Assembly: GCA_045592165.1 (NCBI GenBank)
Contig: JAZNUG010000136.1
Coordinates: 1-20,315 of the forward strand
Reading direction: 5' to 3'
DNA: 20,315 nt
DNA from: SFEL01 sp045592165
GTDB taxonomy: Bacteria > Bacillota > Clostridia > Christensenellales > CAG-138
The notes under the pieces: generated by a model
The model's database searches: none
The model's input: only the letters and a program-made list of their open reading frames with translations
Told to the model about the DNA's origin: nothing
Program-made: the position numbers and the translations under genes
Shown here: piece after piece, positions 6,021 through 13,051 of the stretch
How the letters are laid out: each line of letters starts with the position of its first letter
How positions within the stretch are numbered: position 1 is the stretch's first letter

Positions 6021-7157
6021 ATGCTGAAAAAGTGTATTTGTACGGTATTGGCTGCTGGGGTTTTATTCAGTAACGGTTTGGCTTTTGCTGAGGAATATCC
6101 TGTGGATACAAGTGGGATAAAGGCTGCAGTTGTAATGGAGCAGAGCAGCGGCAAAGTGGTGCTGGATTATAACGCAGATGAGAAAATGGAAACGGGTGGA
6201 TTATCCAGACTGCCTGTTTTACTGGCGGTCTGCAATAAAATCGACAGCGAAGCAATATCCCTGACGGACAAAATAACTGTAAGTCCGACGGCGGCAAAGG
6301 TTAACGGCCCCACGGCTTTTCTTGAAGCATACGAACAGATGGAAGTATCTTCCCTTTTAAAGGCGGCGGTTATGATATGCGCAGGTGATGCCACATATGC
6401 CCTTGGAGAAGGCATATATGGCTCCGCCGAAGCCAGTGCGCTTGCTGTCAATAATACTATGGCTGATATGGGCGTGGATGCGGCATATACGGATATAACC
6501 GGTAACGGAGTGATATTGTCGGCAACCGAAATTGCAAGGATAGGCGCCGCGCTTATGCAAAGCCGCAGCTTTTTACTGTACAGCGGACTATATTACGACA
6601 ACATTCAGCATACGGACGGACGAGTGACGGAACTGGCAAGCTCAAATAAACTTCTGAAAAGCTGCGTGGGCGCAAACGGGGTGGGAACGGGATCCTCATC
6701 CGCCGCAGGATATTGCGGGGTATTCTCGGTAAAAAGGGGTAATACGGGCTATATATGCGCCGTGCTCGGGGCGCAGAACTCCTCCCATCGGGCTGAGAAG
6801 GCGCAGAGCATGCTGGAGTATGCCTTTGCTGCATACGATGTTAAAATCCTTGCATCCGAGGGAGATGTGATTGAACACGGTGTGCCCGTAAAATCCGGAA
6901 CGGCAGCCAGTGTGCCGCTTATTGCAAAGGAAACCGGCGTTGCGCTTATACCGAAAAATGCCAAGCTTCAGGAATTCAGAGAAGTACCCGAAATATTGGA
7001 GGCACCCTTATCCACAGATGAGGTTGTGGGTAAAATTACTTATACTCTGGACGGTGAAACAGCAGGGGAAGTGGAACTTGTATGCGCAGAGAGTGTGGAG
7101 CGGGCTAACGCGGTGGACTATATCAGAATGTCGCTGCTGCAATGGCTTCATTGCTGA
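6021..7157 (+). CDS. DacF-like penicillin-binding protein fold lacking the catalytic motifs
   Basis: This 378-residue exported protein has a signal peptide (LKKCICTVLAAGVLFSNGLAFA, residues 2-23), then the D-alanyl-D-alanine carboxypeptidase (peptidase S11) fold and a C-terminal beta-rich domain (about 275-360), as in DacF/PBP5. The fold markers remain: GKVVLDYNADEK (44-55), ATEIARIGAALM, NGVGTG and AGYCGVFSVK. All three active-site motifs are altered. Ungapped alignment to the intact relative at 10238 puts Gly60-Leu-Ser-Arg63 in place of Ser-x-x-Lys; SGN is Cys-Ala-Gly (120-122); KTG is Gly-Thr-Gly (222-224). No Ser is followed three residues later by Lys in that region. The reading frame is intact, so it is probably a maintained non-catalytic relative with a binding or regulatory role, not a decayed gene. 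The start is ATG 6021 with a perfect but sequestered Shine-Dalgarno. It lies downstream of deoB, as dacF does in Bacillus. Confidence 0.8.
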   Translation: MLKKCICTVLAAGVLFSNGLAFAEEYPVDTSGIKAAVVMEQSSGKVVLDYNADEKMETGGLSRLPVLLAVCNKIDSEAISLTDKITVSPTAAKVNGPTAFLEAYEQMEVSSLLKAAVMICAGDATYALGEGIYGSAEASALAVNNTMADMGVDAAYTDITGNGVILSATEIARIGAALMQSRSFLLYSGLYYDNIQHTDGRVTELASSNKLLKSCVGANGVGTGSSSAAGYCGVFSVKRGNTGYICAVLGAQNSSHRAEKAQSMLEYAFAAYDVKILASEGDVIEHGVPVKSGTAASVPLIAKETGVALIPKNAKLQEFREVPEILEAPLSTDEVVGKITYTLDGETAGEVELVCAESVERANAVDYIRMSLLQWLHC

Positions 7158-7158
7158 T

Positions 7159-7212
7159 ATAGTTAAGTTTGTTGCATAGTCTTCCCGGATGACGTATAAT
7201 AAACTTAACTAT
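7159..7212. repeat. 12-bp inverted repeat bracketing a promoter
   Basis: ATAGTTAAGTTT (7159-7170) and AAACTTAACTAT (7201-7212) are perfect inverted copies 30 bases apart. The spacer is almost exactly one promoter: the -35 starts two bases past the left arm and the -10 ends one base before the right arm, which would cover about -6 to +6. This fits a two-site operator. As an RNA stem in read-through transcripts it would be AT-rich and lacks a T-run. Confidence 0.65.
7172..7200 (+). promoter_or_regulatory. Sigma-A promoter of the M50-scpAB-gerW-dac-rluB cluster
   Basis: TTGCAT (7172-7177), exactly 17 bases, then TATAAT (7195-7200). The predicted start is near 7207, giving a leader of about 25 bases to the TTG start at 7233, with a GGGAG site between. 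The promoter is enclosed by the inverted repeat at 7159-7212. Confidence 0.7.
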
Positions 7213-7232
7213 GAACATCGGGAGATAAGCAG

Positions 7233-7904
7233 TTGTTAGGCAGTGTTTTTTCCGGCTCCGCCGGTTCCTTCATAATGGAATTATTGTACAGGATGCCCGC
7301 CATTCTTGTTGCTCTGGCATTCCATGAATGGGCGCATGCCTATGCGGCATACCGCCTTGGAGATCCCACGGCATTCAATTTCGGACGCATGACGTTGAAC
7401 CCTCTGGCTCATCTGGATCCATGGGGTTTCGTTATGCTTGCATTGTTCCGCTTTGGTTGGGCAAAGCCGGTGCCCATAAGTCCCCGCAACTTTAAAAACC
7501 CAAGGCGGGATGAAATAATCGTAGGCCTTGCAGGTGTAGTAACCAATCTGTTACTTGCCTTTGTGGCAATGGGTGTGTTTTACGGCATTGCCGCCACCGT
7601 AGGCCTCAGAAATGCGGCGTTGAATACCGTTATTTACTACTTTTATTTTATCAATCTCAGTCTTTGTGTTTTTAATCTGCTGCCCATTCCTCCGCTGGAC
7701 GGATATCAGGTATTCTCCTGCCTGTTTGCCCGCAAGGTGGGGCTCAAGCCTTTTCTTTTCCTTGAAAGGTATGGCTTTATGATACTGGTTATATTGCTTG
7801 CAACAGGTACGCTGAGCAATATAATGTCTGTGGCGGTAAACTGGCTGATGAGCGGCATGATTGCCATATACAGCGGCCTTTTTGGCCTTATCGGTTTGAT
7901 TTAA
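7233..7904 (+). CDS. Site-2 protease (M50) family membrane metalloprotease
   Basis: This 223-residue multi-pass protein has the zinc-binding HEWAH (residues 31-35: His31, Glu32, His35) in the first hydrophobic helix and NLLPIPPLDG (148-157: the third ligand Asp156), the signature of compact YwhC/rhomboid-like site-2 proteases without PDZ domains. Such proteins cut within membranes; substrates of this small subgroup are largely unknown. The start TTG 7233 has GGGAG eight bases upstream and is preferred. ATG 7275 would still include the catalytic helix but lacks a clear ribosome site. It is the first gene after the IR-bracketed promoter, and its stop abuts the scpA start, so translation is probably coupled. 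M50 proteases next to scpAB are common in Firmicutes. Confidence 0.9.
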   Translation: MLGSVFSGSAGSFIMELLYRMPAILVALAFHEWAHAYAAYRLGDPTAFNFGRMTLNPLAHLDPWGFVMLALFRFGWAKPVPISPRNFKNPRRDEIIVGLAGVVTNLLLAFVAMGVFYGIAATVGLRNAALNTVIYYFYFINLSLCVFNLLPIPPLDGYQVFSCLFARKVGLKPFLFLERYGFMILVILLATGTLSNIMSVAVNWLMSGMIAIYSGLFGLIGLI

Positions 7905-8669
7905 ATGAGTTACGAAGTTAAGCTTTCCCGCTTTGAGGGGCCACTTGATCTGCTGCTGCATCTTATCGAGCAGGCAGAGGTGGATATAAAGGATATATTC
8001 ATATCCGAAATAACCTCCCAGTATCTGGAGTATATGAACCAGATAGAGGAGCTGGATATGGACACCGCCAGCGAGTTTTTAACCATGGCGGCAACATTGG
8101 TATACATAAAATCCCGTTCGCTGCTGCCCCGCCCGCCAAAGGAAAATACCGAGGAAGAGGAAGACCCGGCAGAGGCACTTATCCGTCAGCTGCGTGAATA
8201 CAGAGCCGCCAAGGAAGCAGGAGAAAAGCTTGCCGAATTATTAAAAGAGGCAAGCGGAGTGTATACAAAGCTCCCCGAAGAATTTGCCTTGCCGCCCCAG
8301 GAGATAAACTGGGAGGAATCCTCCACACAGAGTCTGCTCCGCGCATTTGCGGAGCTTATGGACAGGAGGCGCATGGAGCGTGCTTCTGCAATAGACAAGC
8401 AGGAGGTGGTGAACGACCAATTCACCATCCGTCGTCAGTTGGTGAAGATAAGGGATCGACTGAGGGAGAAAAATACCCTGCGGTTTGAGGCATTGTTTGA
8501 TGAAGATGCATCCAAGATAGAGATGATCGTTACCTTTATGTCTCTATTGGATATGCTGATGAGGGGCGAGATAACCATAAAGCAGTCCGCGCCCTATGAA
8601 CCCATAAATATTACCGCCCTTAATATTCGGGAAGACGATGAGGATGCCGAATATATGGACGAGCAGTAA
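7905..8669 (+). CDS. scpA: Segregation and condensation protein A
   Basis: This 254-residue kleisin of the SMC-ScpAB condensin bridges the SMC heads and binds ScpB. The family start YEVKLSRFEGPLDLLLHLIE (residues 3-22) is clear, followed by FISEITSQYLEYM, ASEFLTMAATLVYIKSRSLLPRPP and an acidic central linker (TEEEEDPAE). A C-terminal winged-helix part contains VTFMSLLDMLMRGEITIKQ. ATG 7905 directly follows the TAA of the protease gene. No good Shine-Dalgarno is visible, so ribosome handover from the upstream gene is likely. The length is normal for the family. scpB begins 11 bases downstream. Confidence 0.95.
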   Translation: MSYEVKLSRFEGPLDLLLHLIEQAEVDIKDIFISEITSQYLEYMNQIEELDMDTASEFLTMAATLVYIKSRSLLPRPPKENTEEEEDPAEALIRQLREYRAAKEAGEKLAELLKEASGVYTKLPEEFALPPQEINWEESSTQSLLRAFAELMDRRRMERASAIDKQEVVNDQFTIRRQLVKIRDRLREKNTLRFEALFDEDASKIEMIVTFMSLLDMLMRGEITIKQSAPYEPINITALNIREDDEDAEYMDEQ

Positions 8670-8680
8670 GGATGAAATAA

Positions 8681-9223
8681 ATGCAGGATACACGATTTTC
8701 CGCAATAGAGTGCATATTGTTTGTTTCCGGTGAGCCGGTATCCATCGTTCAGCTTCAGCGGGCGCTGGATATGACCGGTATAGAGATAAATGCTGTTATC
8801 CAGCAGATGGAGGAGCTTTATCGCACAGAGGAGCGAGGAGTACAGCTGTATATTACCGACGATACGGTACAGCTGGTATCCAATCGCAAGTATGCAAACT
8901 ACGTTGAAGAACTGCTTCAGCCCGCCCAGACCAAGAGCTTTTCTCAGGCAATGCTGGAGACCCTCTCCATAATTGCCTACCGTCAGCCTGTTACACGCTC
9001 GGATATAGAGTCTGTACGCGGAGTAAGGTGCGATTATTCTGTAAGCCAGCTTTTAAAGCTGGGGCTTATTCAGGAGATGGGCCGAAAGGATTCCGTCGGC
9101 AGGCCCATGACATTTGGTACAACCGATGCTTTCCTCCGTCAGTTTGGCATACACTCCATCGAGGAGCTGCCGGAATACGGCGCTTTTGCTGAGGACGAGC
9201 CTGAAGAGCAGGCTGCGGAATAA
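8681..9223 (+). CDS. scpB: Segregation and condensation protein B
   Basis: This 180-residue winged-helix protein is the ScpA partner in the SMC condensin complex that compacts and segregates chromosomes. It begins with the typical AIECILFVSGEPVSIVQLQRAL (from residue 8) and contains SQAMLETLSIIAYRQPVTRSDIESVRGV and LIQEMGRKDSVGRPMTFGTT, the two winged-helix signatures. A Glu-rich tail follows (EDEPEEQAAE). An AAGGATG site precedes ATG 8681. Family length is normal. Confidence 0.95.
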   Translation: MQDTRFSAIECILFVSGEPVSIVQLQRALDMTGIEINAVIQQMEELYRTEERGVQLYITDDTVQLVSNRKYANYVEELLQPAQTKSFSQAMLETLSIIAYRQPVTRSDIESVRGVRCDYSVSQLLKLGLIQEMGRKDSVGRPMTFGTTDAFLRQFGIHSIEELPEYGAFAEDEPEEQAAE

Positions 9224-9256
9224 TAAAAATACCATATCTTTCAAATACTAAGGGCC

Positions 9257-9799
9257 ATGATAACCATGGCTCTTTATATTTTGTCTGCATCTGCTTTGCT
9301 TTTAATGACGGGGGCAAGGATAAGATTCAGATTAATCATGGAATTGCGCCAGGCCCGGCTTTATGTGGAAGCAGGGATCCTTTTTGGCATGCTTAAGCTG
9401 CAGGGCGAGGCTGTGGCATGCTGGTTTCCGTTTACACTGTATGTAAACGGAAAACCACATTCCTTGCCCAGGCGCAAACAAAAAACCTCTTTACCGCAGC
9501 ATATATGGAACGGTACGGAGTTCAGCAAATTGAATATCACTTCCGTAGTGGGAGTAAAAGACGACGGAGCAGCAAGCGTAATTACTGCGGGCATATTAAG
9601 GGAAATATTGAGGGAAGCCTCCTTGCTTTTAAATCCTCGTGAACTGTCTGTTATTTCGGTTCCATCGTTTGATCGGGATGTATTCTGGGTGGAATTGGAA
9701 GGCATAGCAAGGCTGCATCCGACGCAGATTATTTGTGCTGCCATACGGCAAAAAATATCCAAAATGCGGAAGGGGAAAGAGAATGACACATCCTGTTGA
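9257..9799 (+). CDS. DUF2953 family protein (YtfI-like)
   Basis: This 180-residue protein has one N-terminal membrane segment (residues 4-20) and then a basic and beta-rich region with LRFR-like elements (GARIRFRLIMELRQARLYVE). It matches the pattern of DUF2953, which in B. subtilis (ytfI) sits directly before ytfJ/gerW, the same arrangement as here. Function is not established; the pairing points to a role with the spore protein GerW. The start is ATG 9257 after AAGGG, or possibly ATG 9269; I kept the first. Its end overlaps the gerW start by 17 bases. A perfect 12-bp hairpin (9425-9453) lies inside the reading frame. Confidence 0.65.
   Translation: MITMALYILSASALLLMTGARIRFRLIMELRQARLYVEAGILFGMLKLQGEAVACWFPFTLYVNGKPHSLPRRKQKTSLPQHIWNGTEFSKLNITSVVGVKDDGAASVITAGILREILREASLLLNPRELSVISVPSFDRDVFWVELEGIARLHPTQIICAAIRQKISKMRKGKENDTSC
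9425..9453. repeat. 12-bp hairpin inside the DUF2953 gene
   Basis: TTTCCGTTTACA (9425-9436) pairs perfectly with TGTAAACGGAAA (9442-9453) around a 5-base loop. GG (9423-9424) and CC (9455-9456) add two pairs past a bulged A. It encodes part of WFPFTLYVNGKP, so its strength is unusual for coding sequence. Confidence 0.6.
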
Positions 9800-10241
9800 A
9801 AACATAATGAGAACCACCATGGAACAGCTTAAAGCCATGGCAGACGTGAATACCATAGTTGGCAATCCCATACTTACGGCGGGAGAAACAATGATACTGC
9901 CTGTTTCAAAACTGTCCATGGGATTTATATCAGGCGGAGGGGAATACGGCTCAGAAAAAAAGCTTACTCCTATACAGAAGAGTGCAGAGGAAATGAAGGA
10001 ATACAGCAGCTATCCCTTTGCGGGGGCAGCCGTGGCAGGAATGACCATTACACCTCTGGCTTTTTTGTCTGTGAATAACGGATGCGTGAAGGTTATGCCG
10101 GCGGATTATGACACGACTTTTGACAGGGCGGTGGAGATGCTGCCCGAGCTTATCGGCACTATGGAACAGGCAGTGAAGGGCAGCATAAAAAGCTGCAAGT
10201 GCGGCGAAAATGACGATTCACAGAGCGGCAGCGAAGAATGA
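9783..10241 (+). CDS. gerW: GerW family spore protein
   Basis: This 152-residue protein is a GerW/YtfJ homologue. Family features are MTHPVENIMRTTMEQLKAM at the start, NTIVGNPILTAGETMILPVSK (about 39-59) and MGFISGGGEY (62-71), a Gly-rich segment characteristic of the family, then PLAFLSVNNG. In B. subtilis YtfJ is a sporulation protein required for normal germination in response to alanine; a precise biochemical role is not known. I chose ATG 9783 because AAGGGGAAAGA lies just upstream and it matches the family start; an upstream in-frame ATG at 9735 lies inside the preceding gene. It overlaps the DUF2953 gene by 17 bases, and its TGA overlaps the ATG of the next gene, so translation of these genes is tightly coupled. 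Confidence 0.9.
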   Translation: MTHPVENIMRTTMEQLKAMADVNTIVGNPILTAGETMILPVSKLSMGFISGGGEYGSEKKLTPIQKSAEEMKEYSSYPFAGAAVAGMTITPLAFLSVNNGCVKVMPADYDTTFDRAVEMLPELIGTMEQAVKGSIKSCKCGENDDSQSGSEE

Positions 10242-11350
10242 GCATTCGTAGAAAATTGCTGCTGTGGATTGTGTGCGCCGTAATGGCCGTATACCCGGCG
10301 TATACCCATGCGCTTGATACAACGGCGAGGAGCGCGATACTTATAGAAGCGGAAACAGGTAAAGTACTGTATGCTCACAATGCGCACGAAAGACTGCCCA
10401 TGGCAAGCACTACAAAGATAATGACAGCGCTGGTTGCGTTGGAGCAGGGAAACATGGCGGATATTGTAACCGCTGATGCAAGCGCATACGGCACAGAAGG
10501 TTCCAGCATATACCTTCACCTTGAGGAGGAGATCAGCTTAAAAGACCTGCTGTATGGTCTTATGCTGTCATCGGGAAACGATGCTGCTGTTGCCATAGCT
10601 GTGCATATAGGCGGAGGAACCCAGGATTTTGCGGATATAATGAACAAAAAGGCCATTGAACTTGGGGCATATAATACAAACTTTGTAACGCCAAACGGCT
10701 TGCATCATGAGCAGCATTATACCACTGCATACGACCTTGCCCGCATTACAGCGGCGGCAATGCGGAATCCAATTTTCCGCGAGATTGTATCCACGGAATA
10801 TTATAGGGCAGAGACAGGGGAGATTGCCCGCACATTCAAAAATAAAAACCGCATATTATGGGAATATGCGGGCGGAACCGGGGTAAAGACGGGCTATACA
10901 AAAGCTGCAGGGAGGTGTCTTGTATTTTCGGCGGAGAATAATGGCATGGAACTGATCGGGGTGGTGCTGAACTGTCCGGATATGTTTGCAGATGCGGAAA
11001 AGATGCTGGATTACGGCTTTGAAAACTATGAAACAGTTACGATGATAAGAGCGGGGCGGATTGCAGCGCGAGTGTCCGTATCCGGCGGCGAAAAAAGCCT
11101 ATTGGAACTTACACCCGGGCAGGATATAATAGTACCAGTGAAAAAAGGCGGCTCCGCAAGTTACCGTACCCGTGTGATTACGGATGATGAGATATCTGCT
11201 CCGGTATATAAGGGAGATAGCTGTGGATATGTGGAGATACTGGATGGCGATGCTCTGCTGATGCGGCGGGAACTGGTTGCGGCAGAGGATATACCCGATG
11301 CGGGTATAAGCTATTATTTCAACAGGATTTCGAGACGATTTGCTGCATAA
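10238..11350 (+). CDS. D-alanyl-D-alanine carboxypeptidase (DacF/DacB type)
   Basis: This 370-residue low-molecular-weight penicillin-binding protein (peptidase S11) trims the terminal D-Ala of peptidoglycan stem peptides. It has a signal peptide (IRRKLLLWIVCAVMAVYPAY, residues 3-22). All catalytic motifs are intact: Ser57-Thr-Thr-Lys60 (MASTTKIMTAL), Ser112-Gly-Asn114 and Lys217-Thr-Gly219 (GVKTGYTKAAGRC). A C-terminal beta domain (about 270-360) follows. Placement between gerW and rluB recalls dacB of B. subtilis, which makes spore-cortex peptidoglycan, so a spore role is plausible but inferred. ATG 10238 overlaps the gerW stop. Contrast the motif-less relative at 6021-7157. Confidence 0.93.
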   Translation: MSIRRKLLLWIVCAVMAVYPAYTHALDTTARSAILIEAETGKVLYAHNAHERLPMASTTKIMTALVALEQGNMADIVTADASAYGTEGSSIYLHLEEEISLKDLLYGLMLSSGNDAAVAIAVHIGGGTQDFADIMNKKAIELGAYNTNFVTPNGLHHEQHYTTAYDLARITAAAMRNPIFREIVSTEYYRAETGEIARTFKNKNRILWEYAGGTGVKTGYTKAAGRCLVFSAENNGMELIGVVLNCPDMFADAEKMLDYGFENYETVTMIRAGRIAARVSVSGGEKSLLELTPGQDIIVPVKKGGSASYRTRVITDDEISAPVYKGDSCGYVEILDGDALLMRRELVAAEDIPDAGISYYFNRISRRFAA

Positions 11351-11373
11351 TATGCGGTTGTGGGGGTATGAAT

Positions 11374-12081
11374 ATGCGTTTGCAGAAGTTCATGGCGGAT
11401 GCGGGAGTTGCATCCCGCAGGAAGTGTGAAGAGTATATTACGGCCGGAAGAGTTAAGGTGAACGGCGTTATTGCAGAGCTTGGCTGTAAGGTTGAGCCGG
11501 GGGACAGGGTGGAGCTTGACGGCAAGCTGCTTACGGCAGAAACCGAGCGCATAGTGATAATGTTGAATAAGCCACAGGGCGTGGTCTGCACCTGCAGCGA
11601 TCCTGAGGGCCGCAGGACCGTTATTGATTATGTGAAGGACCTGCCTTACAGGCTGTATAATGTTGGGCGGCTGGACTATGATTCCGAAGGGCTGATTTTA
11701 CTGACTAATGATGGAGAGTTGGCTTATCGCATGACGCATCCAAAGTTTGAAATGGATAAGACCTACCATGTGGTATGCAGCGGAGTTATAACGGAGCGGG
11801 ATATATCCCGCCTGCAGAGCGGCGTCACGCTGGATGACGGAGTAACCTCTCCTGCAGATGTGGCAAATGTACGCATTCGCCGCGACAATAAATCCGAGCT
11901 GGATATTACAATTCACGAGGGGCGCAACCGACAGGTGCGCCGCATGATATCAGCGGTGGGCAAGGATACGCTGCTGCTGAGACGGATAAAAGAAGGCCCG
12001 CTGGAGCTTGCAGACCTTAAAACAGGTCAATGGCGATATCTAACAGAACTTGAAATCAAAGCCCTGGATCCGACTGAATAA
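11374..12081 (+). CDS. rluB: 23S rRNA pseudouridine synthase RluB family
   Basis: This 235-residue enzyme has an N-terminal S4 RNA-binding domain (MRLQKFMADAGVASRRKCEE, then ITAGRVKVNG) and the RsuA/RluB catalytic domain. The catalytic Asp101 lies in NVGRLDYDSEGLILLTNDG, and IHEGRNRQVRRMISAVG follows near the C-terminus. The family converts a uridine of 23S rRNA to pseudouridine; RluB and RsuA types are hard to tell apart by eye, but operon position favours RluB. ATG 11374 is preferred over ATG 11368 because the GGGGG site ends only two bases before the latter, and family members usually start MRLQK. It is the last gene of the cluster before the terminator at 12121. Confidence 0.9.
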   Translation: MRLQKFMADAGVASRRKCEEYITAGRVKVNGVIAELGCKVEPGDRVELDGKLLTAETERIVIMLNKPQGVVCTCSDPEGRRTVIDYVKDLPYRLYNVGRLDYDSEGLILLTNDGELAYRMTHPKFEMDKTYHVVCSGVITERDISRLQSGVTLDDGVTSPADVANVRIRRDNKSELDITIHEGRNRQVRRMISAVGKDTLLLRRIKEGPLELADLKTGQWRYLTELEIKALDPTE

Positions 12082-12120
12082 ATGGCCGAGACTTTGCTAT
12101 AAGCAGATATAATATATAAT

Positions 12121-12157
12121 GCCCCGCTTAACGTCAATGATTATCAGCGGGGCTTTT
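12121..12157 (+). terminator. Rho-independent terminator of the rluB cluster
   Basis: GCCCCGCT (12121-12128) pairs with AGCGGGGC (12146-12153) around a 17-base loop, followed by TTTT. It lies 40 bases past rluB and just ahead of the Oad promoter. Confidence 0.8.
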
Positions 12158-12160
12158 ATG

Positions 12161-12189
12161 TTGCCATTTTTACAATATTAAGGTACAAT
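12161..12189 (+). promoter_or_regulatory. Promoter of the Oad operon
   Basis: TTGCCA (12161-12166), 17 bases, then TACAAT (12184-12189). It starts four bases after the preceding terminator's T-run. The leader to the first gene is about 120 bases and contains the possible leader peptide at 12213-12242. I recognise no known riboswitch in it. Confidence 0.65.
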
Positions 12190-12212
12190 TATACAAAAAT
12201 GGGGGAGAGTTG

Positions 12213-12242
12213 ATGAATTTGAATCCGCTCTTCTCTGCATAA
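12213..12242 (+). CDS. Possible 9-residue leader peptide
   Basis: ATG 12213 is preceded by GGGGGAGAG (12201-12209) and encodes MNLNPLFSA before TAA. A weak 5-bp stem (12241-12245 with 12254-12258) and a run of six T (12256-12262 region) follow the stop, loosely like an attenuator. The ribosome site is good but the reading frame is tiny and may be chance. Confidence 0.3.
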   Translation: MNLNPLFSA

Positions 12243-12314
12243 GCTTGTATTATAGCTTTTTTATCGGCACATCATCTTCATTATTCATAACTCATGAAGG
12301 GAGGAAAACTTAAA

Positions 12315-12593
12315 TTGACAAACATTAGCCCCGTATTTGTATTACTGCTCGGCATGGGAACGGTGTTTTTTGGCTTGTTCTGCCTTATATTGCTTACCAA
12401 GCTGATGAGCAAGGTTCTGGGCGGAGAAAAGGCAGCGTCGGTACAGGCGCCTGTTGCAGCAGCCCCCGCAAAGGTTGCCGCACCTGACGTAGCTGACCGC
12501 AAGGCGTTTGATGCAGCTATTGCTGCAGCCATTGCCACTTACATGGGCGGAGAGCCCCAGGGTCTCAGAATCCGCAGCATCAAGAAGGTCTAA
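12315..12593 (+). CDS. oadG: Na+-pump decarboxylase gamma subunit (OadG family)
   Basis: This 92-residue single-pass membrane protein begins TNISPVFVLLLGMGTVFFGL, the classic start of OadG-type gamma subunits. An Ala/Pro linker (about 45-62) and a C-terminal amphipathic part (DAAIAAAIATYMGGEPQGLRIRSIKKV) follow. Gamma assembles the alpha and beta subunits at the membrane and in studied enzymes binds zinc. The start is TTG 12315, not ATG 12294, because AAGGGAGG (12297-12304) lies inside the longer frame, ten bases before the TTG, and family members start here. It is the first structural gene of the operon. Confidence 0.85.
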   Translation: MTNISPVFVLLLGMGTVFFGLFCLILLTKLMSKVLGGEKAASVQAPVAAAPAKVAAPDVADRKAFDAAIAAAIATYMGGEPQGLRIRSIKKV

Positions 12594-12629
12594 AAACACT
12601 ATTATCGAATAATAATGGAGGAAATTATA

Positions 12630-13010
12630 ATGCGTAAGTTTCTGGTAAACGTAAATGGTACTTCCTACGAAGTTGAAGTAGAAGAAATTGCTGCAGGCGC
12701 AGTTCCTGCCGCCGCTCCCGTTGCTGCAGCACCCGCCGCAGCTCCTGCTCCCGCTCCTGTTGCAGCTCCTGCCCCCGTTGCTGCTCCCGCAGCCGGTGCT
12801 GCCAGCGTAACTGCTCCCATGCCCGGCAACATTCTTGACGTCAAGGTCAAGGTAGGCGATGTTGTAAACGAAAACACCGTCGTTGTTCTGCTTGAGGCCA
12901 TGAAGATGGAAAACGAGATCTTTGCAGGCGCAAACGGCAAGGTTACTGCTGTGAACGTTGTAAAGGGCGCAACCGTAAACTCCGGCGACGTTCTGGTAGT
13001 TATCGGCTAG
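12630..13010 (+). CDS. Biotin carboxyl carrier subunit
   Basis: This 126-residue protein carries biotin on Lys92 in LLEAMKMENEIFAG, within a complete biotinyl domain (about 59-126: TAPMPGNILDVKVKVGDVV to VLVVIG). The N-terminus (MRKFLVNVNGTSYEVEVEEI) is typical of free-standing carriers of Na+-pump decarboxylases, and a flexible Ala/Pro linker (21-56, AAP repeats) separates the two. Carboxybiotin shuttles CO2 from the alpha subunit to the beta subunit. I chose ATG 12630 because GGAGG (12617-12621) lies eight bases upstream; an ATG at 12615 would put the ribosome site inside the gene. TAG is the stop. A separate carrier explains why the alpha subunit here lacks a biotinyl domain. Confidence 0.92.
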   Translation: MRKFLVNVNGTSYEVEVEEIAAGAVPAAAPVAAAPAAAPAPAPVAAPAPVAAPAAGAASVTAPMPGNILDVKVKVGDVVNENTVVVLLEAMKMENEIFAGANGKVTAVNVVKGATVNSGDVLVVIG

Positions 13011-13051
13011 TCTCCTGATTTGTGCCAAACAATATAGAAAGGAGACAGTAG

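Noticed and set aside
7184..7223. Second imperfect inverted pair (CCCGGATG with CATCGGGA) interleaved with the 12-bp repeat, suggesting a pseudoknot
   Set aside because: The left half lies upstream of the predicted transcription start, so both halves would not be on the main transcript; pairing also needs a bulge.
7211..7228. Five-codon frame (MNIGR) just before the M50 protease start
   Set aside because: Very short and without its own ribosome site; no evidence it is translated.
12705..12800. Low-complexity GC-rich repeats as a possible repeat element
   Set aside because: They encode the expected Ala/Pro linker of the biotin carrier.
12342..13028. Minus-strand frame rich in Gly/Ser/Cys opposite oadG and the carrier gene
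   Set aside because: It is the reverse reading of the Ala/Pro linkers, giving low-complexity sequence.
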